From: Chitinophagales bacterium
Lineage (GTDB): Bacteria > Bacteroidota > Bacteroidia > Chitinophagales > Chitinophagaceae
Length of the DNA stretch: 6,071 nt
Assembly (NCBI GenBank): GCA_015654495.1
Contig: JAATGW010000174.1
Coordinates: 1-6,071, forward strand
Reading direction: 5' to 3'
Under the pieces are notes generated by a model. The model did no database searches. It was not told the DNA's origin and saw nothing but the letters and a program-made list of their open reading frames with translations. How positions within the stretch are numbered: position 1 is the first letter of the stretch; each line of letters starts with the position of its first letter. A program made the translations under genes and the position numbers. Positions 1 through 5,704 of this stretch are shown here, piece by piece.

Positions 1-863
1 CAACCTCTACCCGAACCAATTTTCTGCTCCGGCTTTCCAGGTTCATTTGCATAGATATTGCCTTTGCGATTCCAGACTGTATGTACATTTTTTTGGGAAA
101 CAATTAAGCCACCTCCATCCATCGGGCAGCCATTCAAGGCCCAGCTGCTATCACCCAATTTCTGCGCTGCAGAAAAATTTGCTCCGCCATCAACCGACTG
201 AATCAAATGAAGGTCGCGGTTTCCATTCAGCCAGTTCCGGAACATGACATATACATTCACACCATCAACAGAAACCGATGGCTTACAACATTCGCATACG
301 GTGCTGTCGGGAGATGCATAAATCATTTTATTTACTGACCAGATCTTTCCACCATCATCCGACCGGGCACCAAAAATCTTATTATGTCCGTCGCGCAAGT
401 CGAGCCAAACAGCAAAAAGAATTCCCCGGTCACCGTCAAGCGCCATCAGTCCTTCTTTTGCAACAGTATCTACATCATTTACCCTCGCGCCTTCAATCCA
501 TTCACCCGACTTCGATTGATAAAATGAAAATACATCACCCGCCTTATCGCAGGCTATTATGGCGGGGCCATTTACCGTGGCAGCAATTTGCGGCCCGCGC
601 ATATGCGAAGCTGCGAGTCCGGGAAGAACAGAAACCAATATTGGTTGGGAAAATGTTTTTCCTTTGTCTGCAGAACTTGAAAACATGATGCTATCTCCGC
701 TACCAAATGCAATATGAACATTCCCGGCTTCATCACTAACCGCATTCGGCATTTGTCCTTTTCCTATAAGCGTATTGTTCGCTGACTCTTTTCCCTTTTC
801 ATTTTTACAGGAAGAGAAAACTGTTCCAAAAATCAAAAACAGTAGTATTGAAATGATTCGCAT
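1..863 (-). CDS. Sialidase-like (BNR/Asp-box) lipoprotein, C-terminus cut off by window edge
   Basis: The frame is open from an ATG at 861-863 to the left edge, giving 287 codons with no stop, so the C-terminus lies outside the window. Residues 1-19 form a lipoprotein signal peptide: a hydrophobic run followed by VFSSC, with Cys19 as the probable lipidated residue. This predicts anchoring in the envelope, probably the outer membrane. Three Asp-boxes are visible: SADKGKTF (64-71), SDDGGKIW (168-175) and SVDGGANF (223-230). They are the signature of sialidase/BNR six-bladed beta-propellers. A cysteine cluster, CECC at 190-193, is followed by KPS, and there is a further NGCPMDGGG segment around 244-252. 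I recall these two as recurring together in proteins auto-annotated as exo-alpha-sialidase, but I do not see a complete sialidase catalytic site (Arg triad, Tyr/Glu pair) in this part. The fold is fairly sure. Sialidase activity is not supported and the substrate is unknown. It is 111 bp downstream of the cupin gene on the same strand. Confidence 0.8.
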   Translation of the reverse strand, partial: MRIISILLFLIFGTVFSSCKNEKGKESANNTLIGKGQMPNAVSDEAGNVHIAFGSGDSIMFSSSADKGKTFSQPILVSVLPGLAASHMRGPQIAATVNGPAIIACDKAGDVFSFYQSKSGEWIEGARVNDVDTVAKEGLMALDGDRGILFAVWLDLRDGHNKIFGARSDDGGKIWSVNKMIYASPDSTVCECCKPSVSVDGVNVYVMFRNWLNGNRDLHLIQSVDGGANFSAAQKLGDSSWALNGCPMDGGGLIVSQKNVHTVWNRKGNIYANEPGKPEQKIGSGRG

Positions 864-974
864 TAAACAGGATTTAGTTTTGAAAACAGCAGCACTTTCC
901 TTAGTTCAGGAGAACTGCGAATGTAGCAGAACTTTGAATAATATAAATTGAATTGGCTGCTTATTAGTGTTTTT

Positions 975-1385
975 CTATTTCACATGACGATATTCTTCAT
1001 CCGTTACTTTAGCGAGCCAGGTAACAACACCCTGTTCTGTATTTGTGTTGACAGCAATATGCGTGAGGCTGCTATCTGCGGCGGCTCCATGCCAATGTAC
1101 AAGGTCGGGAGAAATCTGTACGACATCGCCCTTGTGTAATAGCTGTACCGGTTTGCCTTTTTCCTGGTAATATCCAGCACCTTCAATTACAATCAGGATC
1201 TGTCCTCCTGCATGCGTGTGCCAGTTTGTTCTTGCTCCTGCTTCAAATACAACGTTTGCAATCTGGCAATTATATATATCTGATTTGGGAACAAGAAATT
1301 TCACCCAGACATTTCCGGTAAAATAATCAGCAGAAGCTCTTTCTCCCTTTTCGAATACCGGCTGGCTTTTTTCATCGCTGTTCAT
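975..1385 (-). CDS. Small cupin protein, similar to cupin-type (R)-hydroxynitrile lyases
   Basis: This is a complete 136-residue single-domain cupin with no signal peptide, so it is probably cytoplasmic. Cupin motif 1 is seen at 50-70 (GARTNWHTHAGGQ, then ILIVIEG) and motif 2 at 86-100 (GDVVQISP, then HWHG). The expected metal ligands are His56, His58, Gln62 and His97, with another His at 109 in LTHIA. From memory, this set with the same spacing (His53, His55, Gln59, His94) binds Mn in the Granulicella hydroxynitrile lyase. The ending VTWLAKVTDEEY is also typical of that group. Many relatives are annotated only as 'cupin domain protein' or as carboxymuconolactone decarboxylase-associated, so the real substrate is uncertain; cyanohydrin cleavage is only a possible side activity. 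The start ATG (1383-1385) has no Shine-Dalgarno, as is normal in Bacteroidota. It lies downstream of the MFS exporter on the same strand, but a 183-bp repeat-rich spacer separates them, so co-transcription is uncertain. Confidence 0.9.
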   Translation of the reverse strand: MNSDEKSQPVFEKGERASADYFTGNVWVKFLVPKSDIYNCQIANVVFEAGARTNWHTHAGGQILIVIEGAGYYQEKGKPVQLLHKGDVVQISPDLVHWHGAAADSSLTHIAVNTNTEQGVVTWLAKVTDEEYRHVK

Positions 1386-1406
1386 GGCAAAGATTTTTAT
1401 TTCTTA

Positions 1407-1444
1407 GATGTTCAACGTTCAACGTTAAACGTTTAACGTTGAAC
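1407..1444. repeat. AACGTTN heptamer array forming a 28-bp perfect palindrome
   Basis: Four AACGTT cores start at 1414, 1421, 1428 and 1435, exactly 7 bp apart, with the seventh base being C, A, T and G in turn. A degenerate copy (GATGTTC) precedes them at 1407-1413, and a partial AAC follows at 1442. Bases 1417-1444 form a perfect 28-bp palindrome centred between 1430 and 1431. It sits in the spacer between the MFS gene and the cupin gene, immediately next to the hexamer tract. No T-run follows on either strand, so I do not call it a terminator. It may be one copy of a dispersed intergenic repeat; its function is unknown. Confidence 0.85.
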
Positions 1445-1460
1445 TTAAGTGTTCTTTTTC

Positions 1461-1565
1461 TGTTACTGTTTCTGTTACTGTTTCTACTCTTTCCTCTTTC
1501 TCTTTCTTTTGCTGTTCCTCTTTCTCTTTCTCTTTCTCTTGCTCTTGCTCTTGCTCTCGCTCCCA
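1461..1565. repeat. Period-6/12 polypyrimidine (plus) / polypurine (minus) tandem repeat
   Basis: Two exact copies of the 12-mer TGTTACTGTTTC lie at 1461-1484. They lead into an almost pure C/T tract that ends in seven hexamers at 1518-1559: three CTCTTT, three CTCTTG and one CTCTCG. The opposite strand is therefore almost pure purine. The tract ends a few bases from the stop codon of the MFS gene (1569-1571). It is non-coding: the minus-strand reading of it gives only Arg/Glu dipeptide repeats. Such a tract can slip in replication and can form unusual DNA structures. Confidence 0.85.
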
Positions 1566-1568
1566 GTC

Positions 1569-2816
1569 TCATAGGCTACTAATCATGTCTACTTCTTCCT
1601 GCAATTTTGTTTCCGGATTAACACGTTGAATCATAAATTTAGTACCCAGGGAGAAAATCAAAAATGCGGTTATAGAGCAACAGGTCATTATCGTAACCAT
1701 CGGCAGGGCAGTGTGATTTTGTAACATACCCACGATGGCGGATGCGCATCCGCCGACAGACAACTGGATTGCACCTATCAAAGCTGAAGCATTTCCCGCA
1801 TTATTACCGAGCGGCGCAAGCGCAAGGGCTGTGGCATTTGGAAATATAAAACCCTGGCAGCACAAAAAAGAAAATATAAGAAGGATAGTAAGGGCGATGT
1901 TAACCCATCCAAGTAAACTAAAAACGATCAATGTTATTCCGATAATGCATTGGCAAAAGGACGCAAGTTTTATTACCTGTTCACTGCTGTAACGCTTCAA
2001 TGCGAGGGTATTGATCTGACTTGAACCTATTAAACCGGCAGCGATAAACGCAAAGATCCAACCGTACTCCTGTTCACTTACTTTGTAGATTTCCATAAAT
2101 ACAGAAGGAGAGCCAGCGATATAGCCATATAAGCCTGCGTAGGAGATAGCTCCCGTCAACGCATAAGTGACAAAATGCGGATGCCCTAAAACAGAGGCAA
2201 AATTCCGGAGGATCGGAACCGGTTTGAGTGAAAAGCCGGGATCGGGTTTTTTACTTTCCGGCAGAAAAAACCAGGTGCCTGCAAGAATAATCATTACCAC
2301 CACGATCAGCATCACAAAAACATAACGCCATCCGAAAGCAGCAGTGATATATCCTCCAAGTGTAGGTGCTATAATCGGTGAAACAGATACCACCAGCATC
2401 AGCAGCGAAAATACTTTGGCATTTTCTTTTACTTCAAAAAGATCACGCACCATCGCTCTTGCAGCGACCATTCCAACGCATCCGCCGATTGCCTGGAATA
2501 ATCGGAGAATGATCAGGAACTCTACTGACTGAGCCAATGCGCATCCAAGGGAAGCAATAAAATAGATCAATAGTCCTGCATACAAAGGGTTCTTTCTTCC
2601 ATATCTTTCGAGCAGCGGACCGTAAATTAATTGCCCGAATGAAATCCCGATAAAAAAACTGGAAAGCGAAAGCGTAACCTGGGAAACTGAAGTATTTAAA
2701 CTTTTAGCAATTGCCGGAAAAGCGGGCAGGTACATATCAATTGAAAACGGACCAATGGCTGTGAGCAGCCCCATGATCAGGATAAGTTTAAAACTTTTTT
2801 TTGTAGCTTTTTGCAT
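1569..2816 (-). CDS. Bcr/CflA-family MFS multidrug exporter
   Basis: This complete 415-residue protein has the length and motif order of the Bcr/CflA subfamily (12-TM DHA1 drug:proton antiporters of the inner membrane). Visible marks: FSIDMYLPAFP at 24-34 with the intramembrane Asp27; motif A GPLLERYGRK at 66-75, with Glu in place of the usual Asp; LRLFQAIGG at 104-112; ARAMVRD at 119-125; motif C SPIIAPTLGG at 146-155 followed by GWRYVF; and in the second half GFIFPNATALALAP at 322-335 and AGNASALIGAIQ at 340-351. Hydrophobic segments occupy nearly all of residues 10-185 and 210-395, with a polar central loop around 186-205. It should expel amphipathic drugs or small metabolites using proton influx; the substrate cannot be read from sequence. 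The ATG at 2814-2816 is fixed by a strong Shine-Dalgarno. The broken AraC-type regulator upstream may once have controlled it, but a terminator lies between the two. Confidence 0.94.
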   Translation of the reverse strand: MQKATKKSFKLILIMGLLTAIGPFSIDMYLPAFPAIAKSLNTSVSQVTLSLSSFFIGISFGQLIYGPLLERYGRKNPLYAGLLIYFIASLGCALAQSVEFLIILRLFQAIGGCVGMVAARAMVRDLFEVKENAKVFSLLMLVVSVSPIIAPTLGGYITAAFGWRYVFVMLIVVVMIILAGTWFFLPESKKPDPGFSLKPVPILRNFASVLGHPHFVTYALTGAISYAGLYGYIAGSPSVFMEIYKVSEQEYGWIFAFIAAGLIGSSQINTLALKRYSSEQVIKLASFCQCIIGITLIVFSLLGWVNIALTILLIFSFLCCQGFIFPNATALALAPLGNNAGNASALIGAIQLSVGGCASAIVGMLQNHTALPMVTIMTCCSITAFLIFSLGTKFMIQRVNPETKLQEEVDMISSL

Positions 2817-2822
2817 TTGAAT

Positions 2823-2829
2823 CTCCTCC
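2823..2829 (-). promoter_or_regulatory. Strong Shine-Dalgarno of the MFS gene
   Basis: The minus strand reads GGAGGAG, then 6 nt (ATTCAA), then the ATG at 2816. This is an excellent anti-16S match at standard spacing, and it fixes the start. No other gene in the window has one, as is typical in Bacteroidota, so its presence here is notable. Confidence 0.75.
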
Positions 2830-2998
2830 GAATCTGATAACTCTTCAACCTGGCCCGAAACCCAAACCGGTGCCTGAATAGAAACCGGCCTGATCCATCG
2901 AAGATATATAAAGCCGGTGGAGCAGCTTTATTCCTGACCTGATATCTGAATTTTCTATTATATCAACCCGCTGAAATTTACTTTAGAGGTTCCGTATT

Positions 2999-3030
2999 TA
3001 AATAAAAAGGCCAGGATGAAAATCCCGGCC
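2999..3030 (-). terminator. Intrinsic terminator downstream of the AraC-type pseudogene
   Basis: In the minus-strand transcript a 9-bp stem is formed by GGCCGGGAU (3030-3022) and AUCCUGGCC (3017-3009) around a UUUC loop. All pairs are Watson-Crick except one G-U. It is followed at once by UUUUUAUUU (3008-3000). On the plus strand the same position is an A-C mismatch and there is no U-tract, so it is built to stop leftward transcription. It separates the regulator remnant from the MFS gene, which therefore needs its own promoter. Confidence 0.8.
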
Positions 3031-3108
3031 GTAGGCAAACGACGTTAGCGTTGCCGTATGAAACGAGTTGCGAGCATTTGTTGATCAGGATTAGATGACA
3101 GCACCATT

Positions 3109-3147
3109 ATTTACCTGCGGCTTCGCAGAATAAATTATCAGGTAAAT
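3109..3147. repeat. Two overlapping inverted repeats (mutually exclusive hairpins)
   Basis: ATTTACCTG (3109-3117) and CAGGTAAAT (3139-3147) are perfect 9-bp inverted arms. Inside, CTGCG (3115-3119) and CGCAG (3124-3128) form a 5-bp hairpin with a GCTT loop. The two share bases 3115-3117, so only one full structure can form at a time. It lies 55-95 bp after the stop of the AraC-type remnant. No function is recognised. Confidence 0.5.
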
Positions 3148-3201
3148 GACAGACGGTAAGATTTATGAGCAGGACTATGAAAAAATAAATTGCAAATAAA
3201 T

Positions 3202-3668
3202 TCAGACATTTCTGAACTTCGTCGGATTTGTTTTCAGGTGTTTCTTAAAGAAGTTGTTGAAATGTGTTGGTTCGGTAAACCCTAACGCATAGGAGATTTC
3301 TGACACTCCCCAGGCACTGTGTTTCAGCAATATTTTCGATTCCTGTAAAATCCGTTCTGCAATTATCCGGGAAGTTGTTTTCTGCGTAGATTCTTTTACC
3401 GAACGGTTCAAATGATTGACGTGTACATTCAGTTGTTTCGCAAAATCAGATGCAGTTCTGAATTGCAGCCGCTTATGTGTATCATCGATCGGAAACTGGC
3501 GTTCCAGCAATTCTAAAAACAGTGATTTGTAAGGTAAAGGTTGTGCTTGTCACCTGTAAGAGGTTCCAGCTTAAAGATATTGAAATGACCTATCTCATTT
3601 CTTAGGCCATCAGGAATGAAATCATACTTTCTTTTATGCAGTTCCTCTAAAGTCTCGATTTTATCCAT
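3202..3668 (-). pseudogene. Degraded AraC-family transcriptional regulator (internal deletion plus frameshift)
   Basis: The 5' piece starts at ATG 3666-3668 and reads MDKIETLEELHKRKYDFI, then LRNEIGHFNIFKLEPLTGDK, which is the N-terminus of a common Bacteroidota AraC-type regulator. This frame stops at TAG 3513-3515. The 3' piece is in another frame, open after a TGA at 3550-3552. It reads QAQPLPYKSLFLELLERQFPID and then the full two-helix-turn-helix domain: ASDFAKQLNVHVNHLN, KTTSRIIAERILQE, WGVSEISYALGFTEPTHFNNFF and a PTKFRNV end. Restoring one A near 3546-3549 would give GDKAQPLPYK in one frame, so a 1-nt deletion is visible. In addition PLPYK, an N-terminal motif, is joined directly to SLFLELLERQ, which normally comes just before the DNA-binding domain. 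Roughly 130-150 residues of the sensor half are missing compared with the ~290 aa I recall for the family. A 102-residue DNA-binding fragment could still start at TTG 3508-3510, but I think the gene is dead. Confidence 0.82.
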
Positions 3669-3965
3669 TAGCAGAATTTACGAATTCCAAACAGATGGCT
3701 GTTTTTAATTTAAGTCAGAAACGATGGGGCATTCAGGCCAGGTGGGCATGGCACAGATGACAAGGAAAAAATTCTGTGTAAACAATGCCGGCAATAGGAA
3801 ATAATTTAAGCCTTTTTATGATGTAAAATTAGCGAAGCCGGTAGCTATTTTCTTTCATCTGACAAAGAATAATTGTTTGCCTGTATCATTTGAATTTCTT
3901 ATTAAAAAAATTCCCGATAAATCTGGAAGTATATAAAATCCCCACATCACATTCCACTCTAATAC
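3669..3965. other. 297-bp spacer without a recognisable gene
   Basis: No coding sequence is supported. It contains a 6-bp hairpin, AAACAG/CTGTTT with an ATGG loop (3689-3704), about 20 bp upstream of the pseudogene start; this could be an operator remnant. A weak AT-only stem, GAATTT/AAATTC (3892-3913), lies about 50 bp past the end of the Moco-fold gene. It is too unstable to call a terminator with confidence. I found no TAnnTTTG promoter element for the pseudogene. Confidence 0.5.
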
Positions 3966-4475
3966 TTATTTATCGGCAGCAAACCTGATCACAAATTCCA
4001 ACACCTGGTAAGAACTCCGCGCAGGTTTTTTTTCACCGGGTACAATCAGTCTGAATGGACCTCGATCTGACGGCAAAGGACTTCCTTCCGTTGAATCTGC
4101 AAGAATGATCACTCTGTCGGTAAAACTACTGTCCACTTCAGCGAGTGAAAATAAAACTTCATAGCCGTCGGCACATTTTACCAGCAGGTATTTCGAAAGG
4201 TTTTCACCGCGCAGCTGACCTCCGGTGCTAACACCGGCAAGTCCCAGAATATCCTGTAGCGGTACGCCGGAATAATTTACATTTTTACCTCCGCGGTCTT
4301 TTAATATTGCTGTTACATGTTTCATTTTTGATAAGTCTTCTGCTGTCAGCGTTAGTAGTTTTGCAACTTGTCCGCTTACTTTCAGTGATGGCTTTGTTGC
4401 TGCAGTCTGGCTATTCCCCTGAAAAAAAATCACAGAAATAGAAAGCACAACAAAGCAAAAGCGAATTAATATCAT
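3966..4475 (-). CDS. Small exported protein with sulfite-oxidase-type molybdopterin-binding fold
   Basis: This complete 169-residue protein has a Sec-type signal peptide at about 1-23 (ILIRFCFVVLSISVIFF, with cleavage probable near GNSQ-T), so the mature protein should be periplasmic. The rest is one oxidoreductase molybdopterin-binding domain of the short, stand-alone type: LKVSGQVAKLLTLTAEDL (31-48), YSGVPLQDILGLAGV (68-82), LLVKCADGYEVLFSLAEVD (97-115), ADSTEGSPL (126-134) and GPFRLIVPGEKKPARS (139-154). These short relatives are of unproven function. The sulfite oxidase Mo-ligand cysteine, expected around residues 56-60 (ILKDR here), is absent. The only mature cysteine is Cys101. There is no twin-arginine motif, although Moco proteins are normally exported folded by Tat. 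The ATG lies 5 bp after the peroxidase stop codon, so the two genes form an operon and probably share an electron path. The fold is fairly sure; Moco binding and substrate are open. Confidence 0.88.
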   Translation of the reverse strand: MILIRFCFVVLSISVIFFQGNSQTAATKPSLKVSGQVAKLLTLTAEDLSKMKHVTAILKDRGGKNVNYSGVPLQDILGLAGVSTGGQLRGENLSKYLLVKCADGYEVLFSLAEVDSSFTDRVIILADSTEGSPLPSDRGPFRLIVPGEKKPARSSYQVLEFVIRFAADK

Positions 4476-4480
4476 AAAAC

Positions 4481-5560
4481 TTATTTTGAAAATGGATTGG
4501 AAAAATTTCTATCGCTGATAAAAGCCGAATCAGTAAGCATGTTGAGAAAAGCAAGTATATCTTTCTTTTCGTCTTTTGGCAGGTCGAGCGATTTTCCGTT
4601 GAGTGTGTTTGATCTGTCGCGCAAAAAAGGGCTGGTCAGTATATTGCTGACCACATGTTCGTTATAGTGATCAACCACTTCTTCCAGCGTTTCAAAACGT
4701 CCATCGTGCATATAAGGAGCGGTCGCTGCAATATTCCGCAAACCGGCAACACGGAACCTGCCCCTGTCAATATCCAGCCCTGTTACCAGCTCACGCCCGC
4801 GATCGGAGGGCAAACTATCGAGACCATTATTCTGGAATAATTCAGTATAGGTTTTCGGTCCGCCGTGACAGTGAGCGCAGTCCGCACCACGAATATTTTT
4901 TAGAGGATCGGGACTGGTATAAAAAAGCGAAATCCCGTTCAACTCTGATTTTGTTGGTTTATATTCTCCACGCAGGTATTGATCATATCGCGAATCAGCA
5001 GAAACCAGGGTTCGTTCAAACTGTGCCAGGGCTTTTACAATCATCTGTTCAGAAATGCTGTCTGAAGCAAATGCTTCTTTAAATAACAAAGGATAGTTTT
5101 CTATTTTTTTCAGTTTTGCAACAGATATTGCCAGCGACTGACCCATTTCGTGAGGGCTGGTAAGCGGAGTTTTTGCCTGCTCTTCCAGCCCGGCTGCACG
5201 GCCATCCCAAAAGAAATTGCTCACCCATAAAAGATTCGCCAGCGACATTGTATTTCTGGATTGAAGCGAACCATCAATTCCGGTACTCATTTTTTTACCA
5301 TCAGTAAATGCCAGTTCCTGTTTGTGACAGGTCCCGCATGAAATGGTATTTCCGGCCGATAGTGCAGTTTCATAAAAAAGCATGCGACCGAGCTTAACTC
5401 CGGCCTCAGTAGTCGTATTGTCAGCGGGAATAAAAATCCGGTCGCCAAAATAGGCTGGATACTTTATTTCATACAATGGCGAAACTTTGGACCCCAGCAG
5501 CGCATTTATACTGATAAGAAAAATGCCCATCAATAATATTGTAAGGAAAAGCTTCGTCAT
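4481..5560 (-). CDS. Di-heme cytochrome c peroxidase / MauG-family protein
   Basis: This complete 359-residue protein has a hydrophobic N-terminus (3-22: LFLTILLMGIFLISINALL) that is either a Sec signal or an anchor, without a lipobox. Both heme c sites are present: CGTCH at 75-79 and CAHCH at 228-232. FFWDGRA (116-122) supplies the conserved Trp118 region between the hemes. LGRMLFYE (57-64) is the usual N-terminal family motif, and APYMHDGRFETLEEVVDHYN (281-300) carries Met284, the expected axial ligand of the electron-entry heme. The family reduces hydrogen peroxide with electrons from small c-type cytochromes, or in the MauG branch oxidises protein residues; the sequence alone does not decide between these. 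The length is typical of bacterial CcpA. The ATG at 5558-5560 is fixed by an in-frame TAA directly before it. It is the first gene of a two-gene operon with the Moco-fold protein, behind a ModE-type operator. Confidence 0.93.
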   Translation of the reverse strand: MTKLFLTILLMGIFLISINALLGSKVSPLYEIKYPAYFGDRIFIPADNTTTEAGVKLGRMLFYETALSAGNTISCGTCHKQELAFTDGKKMSTGIDGSLQSRNTMSLANLLWVSNFFWDGRAAGLEEQAKTPLTSPHEMGQSLAISVAKLKKIENYPLLFKEAFASDSISEQMIVKALAQFERTLVSADSRYDQYLRGEYKPTKSELNGISLFYTSPDPLKNIRGADCAHCHGGPKTYTELFQNNGLDSLPSDRGRELVTGLDIDRGRFRVAGLRNIAATAPYMHDGRFETLEEVVDHYNEHVVSNILTSPFLRDRSNTLNGKSLDLPKDEKKDILAFLNMLTDSAFISDRNFSNPFSK

Positions 5561-5642
5561 TTAGTACAAACGATACCAGGATTTAGAAAATTAAATCTTC
5601 CAGGCATGTGCATCCACACACCAGTGAATATTTTACCGACGT

Positions 5643-5666
5643 CGTTATATTTCCAAATATATAACG
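5643..5666 (-). promoter_or_regulatory. ModE-type operator overlapping a -7 promoter element
   Basis: The half-sites CGTTATATT (5643-5651) and TATATAACG (5658-5666) face each other across 6 bases, and one further flanking pair (T5642/A5667) also matches. From memory, the E. coli modA operator has the same 9-6-9 layout with nearly the same half-sites. On the minus strand the bases 5661-5654 read TATATTTG, a perfect Bacteroidota -7 element (TAnnTTTG). The matching -33 TTTG is not evident. The site is centred about 94 bp upstream of the peroxidase ATG and 38 bp after the ModE-type gene, so regulator binding would cover the promoter and most simply repress the operon. Confidence 0.78.
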
Positions 5667-5704
5667 ATCCTGCGAAAAGCAGTTGGGTCAGTTGATCAGA
5701 CCGA

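Larger units (their letters stand above)
2817..3201. other. 385-bp intergenic region between AraC pseudogene and MFS gene
   Basis: No credible ORF is seen on either strand. From right to left it holds two competing small inverted repeats (3109-3147), an imperfect hairpin GGCAAACG/CGTTGCC (3034-3055), an intrinsic terminator (2999-3030), and an MFS leader. The leader carries two near-direct copies of AAACCGG followed by CCTGA (from 2864 and from 2882) and an ACCGGC/GCCGGT inverted pair (2884-2889, 2913-2918). The minus strand also reads TATAAT about 140 bp upstream of the MFS start, but without a convincing partner element, so I do not call a promoter. Confidence 0.6.

Noticed and set aside
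47..688. Two plus-strand ORFs of 66 and 136 codons
   Set aside because: They lie opposite the sialidase-like lipoprotein gene, and their translations have no family features while the minus strand does.
903..916. AGTTC/GAACT hairpin between the cupin and sialidase-like genes
   Set aside because: A 5-bp stem with no U-tract; expected by chance.
1407..1565. CRISPR array or insertion sequence
   Set aside because: The repeat units are contiguous 6-12-mers without unique spacers, and there is no transposase or terminal repeat pair.
1372..1572. Minus-strand 66-codon ORF rich in Arg-Glu dipeptides
   Set aside because: It is only a translation of the hexamer tract and the AACGTTN array and overlaps the cupin start. 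The composition is that of a simple repeat, not a protein.
1735..2532. Plus-strand ORFs of 85 and 62 codons
   Set aside because: Shadows inside the well-supported MFS gene.
3689..3704. AAACAG/CTGTTT hairpin followed by a short T-run on the plus strand
   Set aside because: As a plus-strand terminator it would have no gene to terminate. It is too short to assign as an operator without comparison.
3724..3804. Plus-strand 26-codon ORF starting MGHSGQVGMAQM
   Set aside because: It has no ribosome binding site or promoter and no recognisable similarity, and an ORF of this length is expected by chance.
3892..3913. Possible terminator of the peroxidase/Moco-fold operon
   Set aside because: The stem is six A/T-dominated pairs with a 10-base loop and no clear U-tract after it on the minus strand.
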